Shown in pieces: positions 8,725 through 17,070 of a stretch of 64,000 nucleotides of DNA. Below the pieces are notes generated by a model, which had not been told where the DNA came from, made no database searches, and worked only from the letters and a program-made list of their open reading frames with translations. The translations under genes were made by a program, and so were the position numbers. The DNA comes from Micromonospora halophytica (GTDB taxonomy: Bacteria; Actinomycetota; Actinomycetes; Mycobacteriales; Micromonosporaceae). Where the stretch lies: positions 186,001 to 250,000 of the forward strand of contig NZ_FMDN01000005.1 in assembly GCF_900090245.1 (NCBI RefSeq), read 5' to 3'. How positions within the stretch are numbered: the first letter of the stretch is position 1; every line of letters begins with the position of its first letter.

Positions 8725-9485
8725 GTGTCCTCCTGGTTGGCGTCCCGCCGGGAGCGCCCCGACCCCGATCGGACGCCGTCCGAGGTCCGTGGGTTCCCGA
8801 TGGTGACGCCGGGCACGTCCCGGCCGGCGGGGTCCGGGCCGGACGGGGTCGGGTCGTCGCCGGTCCGCAGGTGCCCCAGCTGCATGGCGAGCCGGGCCCG
8901 GCCCCGGGCGCAGCGGCTCTTGACCGTGCCTTCGGCGACGCCGAGGATCCGGGCGACCTCGGCGACCGGGTAGCCCTGCACGTCCACCAGGACGAGCGCG
9001 GCCCGCTGCTCGACCGGCAGCGCGGCCAGGGCCTGCCGGACCACCAGCGCGGTGTCGTGGTCGGTGGCCGGGGCGGCGGGTTCGACCCCGCCGGTGCCTT
9101 CCTCCGTGCGGGTGCCGTCGGGCAGCGGGACGGTCGGGTGGGCCTGACGGCGGCGGATCCGGTCCAGGCAGGCGTTCACCACGATGCGGTGCAGCCAGGT
9201 GGTGACGGCGGAGTCGCCCCGGAACCGGGCGGCTGCCCGGTGGGCGGAGAGCAGCGCGTCCTGCAACGCGTCGGCGGCCTCCTCGCGGTCGCCGAGAGTA
9301 CGCAGCGCCACCGCCCACAGACGATCCCGGTGCCGGTGGAATAGTTCGGTGAAGGCGTCCCGGTCACCGGTGGCGTGGGCGCGGAGCAGGTCCAGATCGG
9401 AGGCCTCGGCGGCCGACAGCGCCACCGGCGGGAAGGAGCCGGTCGCCGGGTCGGGCGTACGCCCGCCGCGACCCGTCATCACCAC
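8721..9485 (-). CDS. sigM: RNA polymerase ECF sigma factor (SigM type)
   Basis: 254 residues. Region 2 (DAFTELFHRHRDRLWAVALR, then EEAADALQDALLSAHR) and region 4 (LAALPVEQRAALVLVDVQGY, then VAEVARILGVAEGTVKSRCA) are intact. The position between murJ/pseudokinase and trxB-trxA matches sigM of mycobacteria. Three in-frame starts crowd the 5' end (GTG 9485, GTG 9482, ATG 9479); none has a clear ribosome site and the ATG is equally likely. A basic, proline-rich C-terminal tail of about 45 residues follows region 4. Co-transcribed with its anti-sigma gene. Confidence 0.87.
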   Translation of the reverse strand: MVMTGRGGRTPDPATGSFPPVALSAAEASDLDLLRAHATGDRDAFTELFHRHRDRLWAVALRTLGDREEAADALQDALLSAHRAAARFRGDSAVTTWLHRIVVNACLDRIRRRQAHPTVPLPDGTRTEEGTGGVEPAAPATDHDTALVVRQALAALPVEQRAALVLVDVQGYPVAEVARILGVAEGTVKSRCARGRARLAMQLGHLRTGDDPTPSGPDPAGRDVPGVTIGNPRTSDGVRSGSGRSRRDANQEDT

Positions 9486-9522
9486 ACCCGACGAGGGTGG
9501 CGCCGATATCGCGGCGGACGGC

Positions 9523-11136
9523 TCACGAACCCTGGACCTTGATCTCCTGGACGCCGAGCTTCCAGCCGTCCCCGCTGTCCTTCTCCGGCAGCTCGGTGAT
9601 CCAGAAGAGCAGGTACTGGTACTTCTGGTCGGCGTCGAACCCGTTGAAGGTCATCTTGGTGCCGTCGTGCTCCTCGAACGGCCGCCCGATGGTGGTGGAG
9701 TAGCTGGCGACGAGCTGCCGGTCACCGGAGGAACTGGACGGGAAGTCGGCCGTACCCGCGCGCAGCTCGGCTGAGGCGCCGGTGGACGACAGGGTGGCCT
9801 GCAGCGACTTGACCGTGCGCGGCGCGCCCAGGTCGATCCAGATCCCCATGCCCTTCTTGAGACCGCCGAACTTGCCGTGGTTCCGGTAGCTGGCGGTCTC
9901 CCAGCCCTCGTCCTCGTCGCCGTCGATGACCTTTTCGGCGTTGCGTACCTCGGCGCGGTCGCTGCTGTCCGGGTCGATGATCCGCACGTCCTGGATGGTG
10001 AGGTTGCGGACGGCCGGGGCGGGGGCCGGCGCGGTCCCGCCCGCAGGTGCGCCGCTGGTCGACGGGCGGGCGACCGGCTGGGTGTCGGGGGAGTCGTCCC
10101 CACCGAAGGCGCTGATGCCGATGAGGAGGCCGACCAGGGCGACCGCCAACAGGCCGGCGATGCCGATCGCCACCTTGCGGCCACCGGCGGCGGCCAGCGG
10201 CGACGGGTCGTCGCCCGGGTCCGCGCTGAACCGGATCGTGCCGGTCTGGTCGAGGAAGTGGTCCTCGGCCGGGATGTCGAGCCGACCCAGCTCGGCGGCG
10301 AGCACGTCCGACGAGGGCGACGCGATCTCCGGGTCGAGGAGGTCCATGGTCAGGTCGTCGAGGTACGCCGGCACGCCGGCCCGGACCTGCCGGGGTGCCG
10401 CGATGGAGCCGCTGGCGTCGCGGACGGCGTCCACGATGGCGGCCCGGCCGTGCCCGGCCGTCGCGCCCCGCAGCGGGGCCTCGGCGTGCGGCCAGTGCCC
10501 GGTGAGGGCGAAGTAGAGGATGCCGCCGACCGCCCGGACGTCGTTCTCCTGGCTGTCCTCGCCGTCCGTACGCGCGTCGGCCAGCACCACCCGGCCGTCG
10601 TCACTGATCATCACGGTGCCCGGGTGCACGTTGCCGTGCACCATGCCGGTGGCGTGCACGGAGGCGAGCGCGCTGGCGACGGCGTTGCCGATGGCGGTGG
10701 CGCGGGCCGGATCCAGCGGGCCGTCGGCGACCAACTCGCGCAGCGACCGCCCGTCGACCCACTCGCGGACGACGTACGCCCGCTCACCCTCGTCGATCGC
10801 GTCGTAGACACCGACCAGGTTGGGGTGGATGACCCGACTGGCGGCCACCGCAGCCTGGAGCATCTCGGTGGCCGAGTCGCCGCCCGGGTAGCGCAGCACG
10901 ACCGCGACCGGTCGGCGCAGCACCACGTCGACCCCTCGCCACACGAGTCGCCCGGCGCTGTCGTTGTTGATGTGCTCGACCAGTTCGTACCGCTCGGCGA
11001 GGATCTCACCGGCCGTGGGAGCACCGAAGGTCATGACCGGAGGAGCGGATTCCTCCGCCTCCTGACCCTCGCCGACCTGGGTCACCCGTCCTCCCTCGGT
11101 GATCGTGCCGATCGATGGACCCGCGCTGCTGGGCAT
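9523..11136 (-). CDS. Membrane pseudokinase with extracellular beta-sandwich domain (MviN C-terminal-like)
   Basis: 537 residues. The N-terminal half is a Ser/Thr-kinase fold lacking key parts: no glycine loop, no VAIK lysine (RRPVAVVLRY), HGN instead of HRD (MVHGNVHPGTVMI), and DAR where DFG is expected, so it should be a pseudokinase. A single membrane helix (IGIAGLLAVALVGLLIGISA) near residue 355 leads to an extracellular domain resembling discoidin/F5-8C folds. The ATG at 11136 has GGGAAG upstream; ATG 11241 is an alternative. In M. tuberculosis the same pseudokinase-TM-lectin-like module is the C-terminal part of MviN (MurJ), where phosphorylation recruits FhaA. Here it is a separate gene 447 bp downstream of murJ. 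Confidence 0.8.
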   Translation of the reverse strand: MPSSAGPSIGTITEGGRVTQVGEGQEAEESAPPVMTFGAPTAGEILAERYELVEHINNDSAGRLVWRGVDVVLRRPVAVVLRYPGGDSATEMLQAAVAASRVIHPNLVGVYDAIDEGERAYVVREWVDGRSLRELVADGPLDPARATAIGNAVASALASVHATGMVHGNVHPGTVMISDDGRVVLADARTDGEDSQENDVRAVGGILYFALTGHWPHAEAPLRGATAGHGRAAIVDAVRDASGSIAAPRQVRAGVPAYLDDLTMDLLDPEIASPSSDVLAAELGRLDIPAEDHFLDQTGTIRFSADPGDDPSPLAAAGGRKVAIGIAGLLAVALVGLLIGISAFGGDDSPDTQPVARPSTSGAPAGGTAPAPAPAVRNLTIQDVRIIDPDSSDRAEVRNAEKVIDGDEDEGWETASYRNHGKFGGLKKGMGIWIDLGAPRTVKSLQATLSSTGASAELRAGTADFPSSSSGDRQLVASYSTTIGRPFEEHDGTKMTFNGFDADQKYQYLLFWITELPEKDSGDGWKLGVQEIKVQGS

Positions 11137-11582
11137 GTGGCTTCCCGCTCTGCCTTCGATGGAACCGGTCGGCGCGTCGACGCGAGCCGTCGGCCACCTG
11201 CCGTGTCCGTCCAGAGCGACCTTACCCGGACTGCCCGTCATACCGACATGTCATCTTCCCGCCGCCCGCGGCGACGTGCCTGGTGTGACCGACCTCGTCC
11301 GGTTGCGACCGTTGTCAGCCACGTTGCTGGCACATGTACTAGCCAATCTACGGGTTGACCGCAAGTGGCCGCCGCAGGGGCCGACCTGGGTGTGCCGGTC
11401 CGGCGACGTCGGACGGGTTCCCGTCGAACGGCCTGCCATGCTCCACCTTACGGTTGGTTATCCACAGGGCTTTTCGGTGGCTGGCCCGGGAATCGCAGAG
11501 TTATCCACAGCCGTGTCCCCAGGCTGGTGATCCTCGTTGACACTCCGTGTCCGCCGCCCGGAGCGGGCCGCGCCGGTCCGCC
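11137..11582. other. Intergenic region between murJ and pseudokinase gene
   Basis: About 445 bp without a credible gene. It is less GC-rich than its surroundings around 11320-11360 and contains two perfect DnaA boxes (11458-11466, 11501-11509). It presumably holds the promoter for the pseudokinase gene; I cannot pick a convincing -35/-10 pair. Confidence 0.55.
11458..11509 (+). promoter_or_regulatory. Two perfect DnaA boxes
   Basis: TTATCCACA occurs at 11458-11466 and again at 11501-11509 on the same strand, starts 43 bp apart (close to four helical turns). Each extends to TTATCCACAG. The site is non-coding, about 11 kb from the parS-associated cluster. Confidence 0.6.
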
Positions 11583-13325
11583 TCAGCGGCCGAGCCGCCG
11601 CCGCACCATCCCGACCACCTCGGTGATCTCGCCGATCCGCAGCACCATCGCCAGCCCGAGGTACGTCCCGCCGATCACCGCCCCGCCGACCACGAGCTGG
11701 ACCGCCGCCGCCAACCAGCTCAGGTCCTCCGGGTCGCCGGGGAGCAGGGTCACCACCAGCAGCCCGACCAGGGCCGCCCCGAGCGCGGCCACCAGCACCT
11801 TGCCCGTCGTCCGCGCGATCAGGCCCAGGCCGATCCGCCCCACCCGGGGCCGGAGCAGCACCGCGGAGATCACCGCCGCGGCCAGGTACGAGAACGCGTT
11901 GCCGAGCATCATGCCCGCCGCCGCGAAGGTCGGCGAGAAGAGGACGAAGAGGCCCACCTGGACCAGCACCCGCAGCGCCACCACCGGGATGTTGACCAGC
12001 GCCGGGGTGCGGGTGTCCGGCAGGGCGTAGAAGGCGAAGGTGAAGAGCTGGCTGATCGCGAACGGCACCAGCCCCACCGCGGCGACCAGCAGCACCGTCG
12101 AGGTGGCCACCGCGTTGTCGCCGGTGAAGGCCCCGTACCGGAAGACCACCACCGAGATCGGCGCGGCCAGCACCGCGTAGCAGACCGCGATCGGGGCGAG
12201 CACCGCGGTGACCATCCGGGTGCCCCGGGACAGGTCGGCGGTGAGGTCGCGGAACCGGCCGTCGGCGGCGGCGCCGCTCATCCGGGGCATCAACGCGGTG
12301 ATGATCGAGACAGCGATGATGCCGTGCGCCATCATCAGCAGCAGGAAGACGTTGTTGTAGATCAGCAGGCCGGCGCTGTTCTCGCCCGCCGCGCGGGTGA
12401 GCAGGTTGACCACCACGAAGAGACCGAGCTGGTTGACCGCGACGTAGCAGAACATCCACGCACCGAGCCGGGCCAGCTCGCGCAGCCCCAGCTCACGGAA
12501 GTCGAAACGCCACTTCCAGCGGAAACCCACCTTGCGCAGCGCCGGCAGCAGCCCCGCGGCCTGCACCGCCACGCCGAGCAGGGTGCCCCCGCCGACCAGC
12601 AGGATCCGGTCCCACCCGATGTCCGCCGGACCCAGCGCCTTCGCGCCGTAGACCACGATGTAGAGGCCGAAGATGCCGATCACCACGAGGTTGTTCAGGA
12701 TCGGCGCCCACATCGGCGCGGCGAAGTGCCCCCGGGTGTTCAGCACCGCGGCGATCAGCGCGCTCACGCCGGTGAAGAACAGCATCGGCAGCATCAGGTA
12801 CGACAGGTTCGTGACCAGGTCGGTGTAGTTCTCGTCCTTGCCGCCGGCGTAGATGGCGGTCAGCACCGGGGCCAGGATCACCGCGATCAGCACCGCCGTG
12901 GCCAGTGCGAGCACCGCCAGGGTGAGCAGCCGCTGCGCGTACGCCTCGCCCCGGTCCGGGTCGGCCTTGCGGCGGCGTACCAGCACCGGGATCAGGACGC
13001 TGGTGAGCACGCCGCCGAGCAGGAACTCGTACACCTGGTTGGGCAGGAACAGGGCCGTGGTGAACGCGTCACCGACCAGGCTGCCGAGCGCCGCGCCGAT
13101 CATCAGGTTGCGGATGAAGCCGGTGCCCCGGCTGACCAGGCTGCCGGCCGCCATCACCGCGCTGTTCGCGGCGGCGCTGGTCTCCGCGACCACCTCCTGC
13201 GGGGGCGCGGTGGCCTCCACGCCGGGCTGGTTCAGCGGGTCGGCGGAGATGAAGGTGGCGTCGTCGCCCGGCGGCGGCCCGCCTCCCTGCGCGGCGTTCG
13301 CGCTGCGGTAGAGCCCGCCGCTCAT
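11583..13325 (-). CDS. murJ: Lipid II flippase MurJ (MviN)
   Basis: 580 residues, a MOP-superfamily integral membrane protein with about 14 helices. Typical MurJ features: SLVSRGTGFIRNLMIGAALG in the first helices, FLPNQVYEFLLGGVLTSVLI, and RRKADPD in the first cytoplasmic loop. It flips lipid II to the outer face for cell-wall synthesis. The N-terminal ~50 residues are a polar actinobacterial extension. ATG start with GAGGCTGGAG immediately upstream. There is no C-terminal pseudokinase extension, unlike the mycobacterial protein; the chain ends soon after the last helix. It is divergent from the CCA-adding enzyme gene. Confidence 0.95.
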   Translation of the reverse strand: MSGGLYRSANAAQGGGPPPGDDATFISADPLNQPGVEATAPPQEVVAETSAAANSAVMAAGSLVSRGTGFIRNLMIGAALGSLVGDAFTTALFLPNQVYEFLLGGVLTSVLIPVLVRRRKADPDRGEAYAQRLLTLAVLALATAVLIAVILAPVLTAIYAGGKDENYTDLVTNLSYLMLPMLFFTGVSALIAAVLNTRGHFAAPMWAPILNNLVVIGIFGLYIVVYGAKALGPADIGWDRILLVGGGTLLGVAVQAAGLLPALRKVGFRWKWRFDFRELGLRELARLGAWMFCYVAVNQLGLFVVVNLLTRAAGENSAGLLIYNNVFLLLMMAHGIIAVSIITALMPRMSGAAADGRFRDLTADLSRGTRMVTAVLAPIAVCYAVLAAPISVVVFRYGAFTGDNAVATSTVLLVAAVGLVPFAISQLFTFAFYALPDTRTPALVNIPVVALRVLVQVGLFVLFSPTFAAAGMMLGNAFSYLAAAVISAVLLRPRVGRIGLGLIARTTGKVLVAALGAALVGLLVVTLLPGDPEDLSWLAAAVQLVVGGAVIGGTYLGLAMVLRIGEITEVVGMVRRRLGR

Positions 13326-13450
13326 CTCCAGCCTCCAAGGGGTACGTCGGAACCGGCGTCGGCCCGCACGCCATGACCATAGTCAACCCGGGTGGCATAC
13401 CCGCGCCCGGCGGATCAGATCACGACCCGGCCCGATAGGCTGGCGCTCCC

Positions 13451-14908
13451 ATGTCCGAAGCCTTCGCTCCCCACGCCGCCGACCGCCGCGAACTCACCGC
13501 CGCGCAGCGCAACGCCGTCGCCGAACTGCTCCGCGTCTCCCCGGTCGCCGACGAGCTCGGCCGCCGGTTCGCGCGCGCCGGCCACGAGCTGCACCTGGTG
13601 GGCGGATCCGTCCGCGACGCCCTGCTCGGTCGGCTCGGCGACGACCTGGACTTCTGCACCGACGCCCACCCCGACCAGACGCTGCGGATCGTCAAGGGCT
13701 GGGCCGAGTCGATCTGGGAGACCGGCCGGGAGTTCGGCACCATCGGCTGCCAGCGCGACGGGCTCCGGCTGGAGGTCACCACCTACCGGGCCGAGGCGTA
13801 CGACCAGGTCAGCCGCAACCCGATCGTCGAGTACGGGACCAGTCTCACCGAGGATCTGCGGCGGCGCGACTTCACCATCAACGCGATGGCGGTCAGCCTC
13901 CCCGATCACCGCTTCACCGACCCGCACGGCGGCCTCGACGACCTCGCCGCCAAGGTGATTCGTACCCCCGGCACGCCCCGGGAGTCGTTCGGCGACGATC
14001 CGCTGCGGATGCTGCGCGCGGCCCGGTTCGCCGCCCAGCTCCGCTTCGCCGTCCACCCGCAGGTACGGGAGGCGATGACCCGGATGGCGGCCGACCTCGA
14101 CCGGATCACCGCCGAGCGGATCCGGGACGAGTTCACCAAGCTGCTCAGTGGCGCCGATCCGATCACCGGGCTGCGACTGCTGGTCGACACCGGGCTGGCC
14201 GAGCGTTTCCTGCCCGAACTGACCGGGCTCAAGCTGGAGATCGACGAGCACGCCCAGCACAAGGACGTCTACGAGCACACCCTGACCGTGGTGAGCAACG
14301 CGGTCTCCTACGAGACCGACGGGCCGGACTTCATCCTGCGGATGGCCGCGCTGATGCACGACGTCGGCAAGCCGGCGACCAAGGCGGTCGGGTCGGACGG
14401 CCGGGTCAGCTTCCACCACCACGAGGTGGTCGGCGCCCGGCTCACCAAGGCCCGGATGAAGGCCATGCGCTACCCCAAGGACGTCACCTCCCAGGTGACC
14501 AGGCTGGTCGGGCTGCACCTGCGCTTCTACGGGTACGGCCGCGGCGAGTGGACCGACTCGGCGGTGCGGCGGTACGTCACCGACGCCGACGACCTGCTGC
14601 CCCGGCTGCACAAGCTGACCCGCTCGGACTGCACCACCCGCAACCGCCGCAAGGCCGCCCAACTCGCCGCGGACTACGACGCGCTGGAGGAGCGGATCGC
14701 CCGGATCGCGGCCGAGGAGGACCTGGCCCGGGTCCGCCCCGACCTGGACGGCAACGCCATCATGGAGCTGCTCGGCGTGCCGCCGGGGCCGCTGGTCGGC
14801 CGGGCCTGGCAGCACCTCAAGGAGCTGCGCCTGGAGCGTGGCCCGCTGGACCGCGCGGAGGCGGAGGCGGAGCTGCTGCGCTGGGCCCGCGAGCAGGGCC
14901 TGGCCTGA
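13451..14908 (+). CDS. cca: CCA tRNA nucleotidyltransferase
   Basis: 485 residues. Class II nucleotidyltransferase head HLVGGSVRDALLGRLGDDLD with the two catalytic aspartates in DLDFCTD, the RRDFTINAMAV motif, the nucleotide-selecting domain, and a C-terminal HD domain (ALMHDVGKPATK). It builds or repairs the 3'-CCA end of tRNAs. It is homologous to the gene called pcnA in mycobacteria. TAGGCT at 13436-13441 sits nine bases before the ATG, so the leader is very short or absent. Single gene followed by a strong terminator. Confidence 0.95.
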   Translation: MSEAFAPHAADRRELTAAQRNAVAELLRVSPVADELGRRFARAGHELHLVGGSVRDALLGRLGDDLDFCTDAHPDQTLRIVKGWAESIWETGREFGTIGCQRDGLRLEVTTYRAEAYDQVSRNPIVEYGTSLTEDLRRRDFTINAMAVSLPDHRFTDPHGGLDDLAAKVIRTPGTPRESFGDDPLRMLRAARFAAQLRFAVHPQVREAMTRMAADLDRITAERIRDEFTKLLSGADPITGLRLLVDTGLAERFLPELTGLKLEIDEHAQHKDVYEHTLTVVSNAVSYETDGPDFILRMAALMHDVGKPATKAVGSDGRVSFHHHEVVGARLTKARMKAMRYPKDVTSQVTRLVGLHLRFYGYGRGEWTDSAVRRYVTDADDLLPRLHKLTRSDCTTRNRRKAAQLAADYDALEERIARIAAEEDLARVRPDLDGNAIMELLGVPPGPLVGRAWQHLKELRLERGPLDRAEAEAELLRWAREQGLA

Positions 14909-14913
14909 CTGCG

Positions 14914-14947
14914 GAAGGGGCCGCCCGGTTCGCCGGGCGGCCCCTTC
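14914..14947. terminator. Strong bidirectional terminator hairpin
   Basis: Perfect 15-bp stem GAAGGGGCCGCCCGG / CCGGGCGGCCCCTTC closed by the stable tetraloop TTCG (14929-14932). It lies between the convergent cca and flotillin genes and can serve both. Confidence 0.85.
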
Positions 14948-14959
14948 GTCGTCGTACCG

Positions 14960-16483
14960 TCAGCGGGTCTCCACCGCGCTGCCCTCGACGGGCGGCTTGC
15001 CGTTGCCGGCCGTACCGGTCGAAGACGCCGAGCCCAGCTTGGCGAGCAGGCCGGCCAGGTCGATGCCGGTCAGGTCGCTGCCGAGCTGGAGCCCCTGGGC
15101 GACGTTGCCGGCCACCGACTTCGTCAGCGACGACGCGCCGTCGGTGGAGATCACGGTCATCTTGTCGATCGCGCCGATCGGGGCGCTGGCCGCCTCGACC
15201 ACCTGCGGCAGCACCTTGACCAGCAGGTCCAGCACGGCCGCCTCGCCGTACGCGGCGAACGCCTCGGCCTTGCGCGCCATCGCGTCCGCCTCGGCCTGCC
15301 CCCTGGCCAGGATCGCCGCGGCCTCGGCCTGGCCCTCCCGCTCGACCGCCTCGGCGATCGCCGAGCGTCGGCGCTGCTCCGCCTCACCCTCCTTGGCGCC
15401 CTCGATCGCGTTCGCCTCGGCCAGCGCGGCCCGGCGGGCCCGCTCGCCCTCACCGGTGAGCCGGGCCTGCTCGGCGGCGGCCTGGGCGGCGGCGATGACG
15501 GCCTGCCGCTGCGCGTCGGCGTTCAGCACCGCCGCGTTGCGGGCCGCCTCGGCCTCCTGTTCCACCTTGTACCGGGCCGCGTCGGCGGGCTTGCGCACCT
15601 CGGTGTCGAGCTGGCGCTGCTTGAGCTCGGCGTTGCGCTCGGCCACCTTCTGCTGCTCGGAGAGGATCGCCTGGTCCCGTTCGGCCTGGGCGAGCGGCCC
15701 GGCCGCCGCGGACTTCGCCTTCGCCGCGTCGATCTCCGCCTGGATGCCGGCCTGCTTGAGCGACAGGTTCCGGTTGGCCTCGGCGATCGCCTCCTCGGCG
15801 AGCAGCCGCTCCTGCTCGGCCTGCTGCCGGGCCCGGGCTTCGGCGATGGCCGCGTCCTTGAGCACCCGGGCGGCCTCCGGCCGGCCCAGGTCCTGCAGGT
15901 AGGAGCCCTCCGCCAGGATGTCCTGGAGCTGGAAGGTGTCCAGCACCAGGCCCTGGTTGGTCATCGAGTGCTCGGCCTCCTCGGCCACCGCGTTGGCGAA
16001 CGCCGCCCGGTCCCGGATGACCTCCTCGACGGTGAGCCGGCCGACGATCGAGCGCAGCGCGCCGGCCAGCACCTCCCGGGTGAAGTTGTCGATCTCGTCC
16101 TGCTGGTGCAGGAAACGCTGGGCGGCGGCGCGGATCGCGTCCTCGGTGCCACCGACCTTGACGATGGCGACGCCGTGCAGGTCCGCCCGGATGCCCTGCT
16201 TGCTGACCGCGCCCCGGATGCCGACGTCGATGCGGCGGCTGGACAGGTCGAGCGACTGGAGCTTCTGCACCACCGGCAGCACGAAGACGGACGCGCCGAG
16301 CACGACCTTCTGCCCGGACATGTCGGTGGACCGGCCGCCGTCGGCGGTCTGCGTCGTCCGGCCCTTGCGTCCGGTGACGATGAACGCCTCGTTCGGCCCG
16401 GCGACCTTGATCCGGGAGAGCACGAAGAGCACGAGGACGAGGACGAGGAGGACCGCGCCGCCGACGGCGATGACAAGGGGCAT
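14960..16483 (-). CDS. Flotillin-like SPFH-domain membrane protein
   Basis: 507 residues. One N-terminal membrane helix (residues ~2-24), an SPFH/band-7 domain (about 30-200), then a long Ala/Glu/Arg-rich coiled coil (about 200-420) with the repeated EA/QA patterns of flotillins, and a Gly/Ser-rich tail. Flotillins scaffold ordered membrane domains. The ATG at 16483 begins MPLVIAVGG just before the helix; the longer frame upstream would overlap the intergenic gap. It follows the NfeD-like gene by 34 bp, the usual NfeD-flotillin pairing. Confidence 0.9.
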   Translation of the reverse strand: MPLVIAVGGAVLLVLVLVLFVLSRIKVAGPNEAFIVTGRKGRTTQTADGGRSTDMSGQKVVLGASVFVLPVVQKLQSLDLSSRRIDVGIRGAVSKQGIRADLHGVAIVKVGGTEDAIRAAAQRFLHQQDEIDNFTREVLAGALRSIVGRLTVEEVIRDRAAFANAVAEEAEHSMTNQGLVLDTFQLQDILAEGSYLQDLGRPEAARVLKDAAIAEARARQQAEQERLLAEEAIAEANRNLSLKQAGIQAEIDAAKAKSAAAGPLAQAERDQAILSEQQKVAERNAELKQRQLDTEVRKPADAARYKVEQEAEAARNAAVLNADAQRQAVIAAAQAAAEQARLTGEGERARRAALAEANAIEGAKEGEAEQRRRSAIAEAVEREGQAEAAAILARGQAEADAMARKAEAFAAYGEAAVLDLLVKVLPQVVEAASAPIGAIDKMTVISTDGASSLTKSVAGNVAQGLQLGSDLTGIDLAGLLAKLGSASSTGTAGNGKPPVEGSAVETR

Positions 16484-16517
16484 GGGCAGGTTCCGTCTCT
16501 GCGAGGAGGAGAGGGGG

Positions 16518-17060
16518 TCAGTAGGTCTCGACGTGGACGCTGGTCTCACTCAGCGCCTGCACGACGAAGATCTGCGCGCCGACCGGGATCGGATGGTCCG
16601 CACGGGCGTTGAGCTTCACCGGTTGGCCGGCGACGCGTACCCGGACCTCGCCGTAACCGGCGGCGGGCACCGGCGTGACCACCAGGCCGAGCGCCCCGAC
16701 CAGGTCGTCGCGGGTGGGGGTGGGGTCGGTGCGCATGTCCCGCGCGGCCCGGCTGAAGCGGACCGCCAGCCAGGCGGTGGGCACGGCCGCGAGCGCGCCG
16801 CCGGCCACCGCCGCCGCGACCATCCCGGCGGTACGACCACCGAGCAGTTCGTTGACGATCGCGGCGCCGAAGCCGAACGCGCCGAGGAACCCGGCCACCG
16901 CCTCGACGGAGACCGGCCCGTCGACGTCGGCGTGACCGAAGTGGAACAGCTCGGCGCCGAGCAGCGAGAGCGCCAGCACGGCGACGCCCGCCCCGCCGAT
17001 GATCAGGAAGATTAAGGTCCCCGTGGCCACGACCTGCACGGTATCGACGTCGTGCAACAT
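16518..17060 (-). CDS. NfeD-like membrane protein
   Basis: 180 residues. Three or four membrane helices in the first ~110 residues, then a soluble OB-fold-like C-terminal domain (GALGLVVTPVPAAGYGEVRV, then PVGAQIFVVQAL). This short form without the ClpP-like protease domain is the kind that partners flotillins in membrane organisation. ATG start; the purine run GGAG abuts the start codon, so the exact start is not certain (GTG codons shortly inside are possible). Confidence 0.82.
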   Translation of the reverse strand: MLHDVDTVQVVATGTLIFLIIGGAGVAVLALSLLGAELFHFGHADVDGPVSVEAVAGFLGAFGFGAAIVNELLGGRTAGMVAAAVAGGALAAVPTAWLAVRFSRAARDMRTDPTPTRDDLVGALGLVVTPVPAAGYGEVRVRVAGQPVKLNARADHPIPVGAQIFVVQALSETSVHVETY

Positions 17061-17070
17061 CTCCGGGCGG

